Shown: in pieces, positions 5,041-5,423 of the stretch
How positions within the stretch are numbered: the first letter of the stretch is position 1
Layout of the letters: each line of letters starts with the position of its first letter
Source of the DNA: an uncultured Oxalobacteraceae bacterium
Lineage (GTDB): Bacteria > Pseudomonadota > Gammaproteobacteria > Burkholderiales > Burkholderiaceae
Assembly: GCA_946478765.1 (NCBI GenBank)
Contig: CAMLDH010000278.1
Location: forward strand, 1 to 5,423
DNA: 5,423 nucleotides
Reading direction: 5' to 3'
Notes under the pieces: model-generated
What the model was told of the DNA's origin: nothing
Database searches by the model: none
What the model saw: only the letters and a program-made list of their open reading frames with translations
Program-made: the position numbers and the translations under genes

Positions 5041-5423
5041 ATGAAGCAGCCAGCACAAGCGCCATTCCAGCAGCAACGCGCCGCATCCGCGCACAATTCT
5101 ATCGCCAACGAACAGACGAGCTTTGTCGACAATCGGACGTCAGCAATTGCACAGCGCAAGCTTGCACAGATGATCGTGCAAAGCCCACGCGTTGTTGCGC
5201 AGCGCAGGCAAATTGCGGGCATTACCGGTGAGACTGCACAGCGGCAGGCCGCGGAAGAGGAGGCGCCGGTGCAAGGCAAGTTCGCTGCCGATGCGGTATC
5301 CGTCCAACTAGTCGAGGACGCCGCACCCAAAGCCAACAATACAGGTTTGCCCGATAACTTGAAAGCAGCCATACTTTTTGTGTGTTCAAAAAGCACCATT
5401 CAAAGGCACATCACAAAATTTCA
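5041..5423 (+). CDS. DUF4157 (eCIS core domain) family protein, N-terminal part, probably interrupted
   Basis: The frame from ATG 5041 is open to the window end (127 codons). It starts MKQPAQAPFQQQRAA. Residues 28-51 read FVDNRTSAIAQRKLAQMI, then VQSPRV. This is very close to the FVDNRPEAxAQRKLxEMxxNSPRV leader I associate with DUF4157 proteins. Further VAQRR and TAQRQ repeats and an acidic linker (EEEAP, about 72-76) follow. NNTGLPDNLKA (99-109) is the usual entry into the DUF4157 domain, normally followed by a GIExLSG segment and later by HExxH. Here the homology stops at codon 109 (5367). The rest reads AILFVCSKSTIQRHITKF in A+T-rich DNA, and neither other frame restores the domain. The gene is therefore likely broken by an insertion or rearrangement near 5368, though its end lies outside the window. 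The leader is low in hydrophobic residues, with no signal peptide, consistent with a protein loaded into an injection particle and not secreted by Sec. Family recognition is from motifs only. Confidence 0.7.
   Translation, partial: MKQPAQAPFQQQRAASAHNSIANEQTSFVDNRTSAIAQRKLAQMIVQSPRVVAQRRQIAGITGETAQRQAAEEEAPVQGKFAADAVSVQLVEDAAPKANNTGLPDNLKAAILFVCSKSTIQRHITKF
5374..5393. repeat. 7-bp inverted repeat CTTTTTG / CAAAAAG with 6-base loop
   Basis: The perfect arms lie at 5374-5380 and 5387-5393, only six bases after the DUF4157 homology ends. It could belong to the end of an inserted element, or form a weak hairpin. No transposase sequence or target duplication is visible before the window ends. 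Confidence 0.4.

Noticed and set aside
4524..5399. Minus-strand open frame of 291 codons
   Set aside because: It spans the transferase end, the DUF4157 remnant, the leader and the second DUF4157 gene. It is Cys/Ser/Arg-rich with no recognisable motif, and the opposite strand shows family motifs.
1..5423. CRISPR array, rRNA or riboswitch
   Set aside because: No regularly spaced repeats, no rRNA-like sequence and no recognisable aptamer were seen on either strand.
5368..5423. Naming a specific insertion sequence family at the right edge
   Set aside because: Only 56 bases are visible, with no transposase and no known terminal repeat that I can recognise, so only an interruption is claimed.

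Overview
The window looks like chromosomal DNA of a Gram-negative proteobacterium. The GC-rich coding style and gene types suggest a betaproteobacterium of the Burkholderiales (Oxalobacteraceae-like), but this is inference and no marker gene is present. All recognisable genes are on the + strand.

Positions 1-3128 hold the end of an aryl polyene (APE) type II polyketide/fatty-acid-like cluster: a ketosynthase cut by the left edge, a hot-dog dehydratase, a FabG-type ketoreductase and a second, complete ketosynthase. The order KS-DH-KR-KS matches apeO-apeP-apeQ-apeR. The genes are packed as one translationally coupled unit, with a 1-base gap followed by two ATGA overlaps. Together they would perform condensation, ketoreduction and dehydration on ACP-bound chains to build the conjugated polyene of an outer-membrane pigment.

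Positions 3129-3292 are a non-coding gap, richer in A+T than the genes around it, with two small inverted repeats and a weak promoter candidate. It is followed by a small secreted protein of unknown function (3293-3844) and, 15 bases later, an Sfp-type 4'-phosphopantetheinyl transferase (3860-4774) that probably activates the ACPs of the pathway.

From about 4640 onward the region is rearranged. The natural 3' end of the transferase appears lost. Its frame runs into a decayed piece of a DUF4157 (eCIS core) domain, read in another frame, which carries a frameshift and a TAG where the first His of the HExxH motif should be. Behind it lies an orphan coding-like stretch ending at 4970. At 5041 a second DUF4157-family gene starts with a good ribosome binding site and a typical family N-terminus, but its homology stops at 5367, just inside the domain. 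There the sequence becomes A+T-rich and holds a 7-bp hairpin, and the window ends at 5423. The two DUF4157 pieces cover nearly complementary parts of the domain but lie in the wrong order. The junction of a pigment cluster with broken eCIS/polymorphic-toxin-type genes is the most unusual part of the window.
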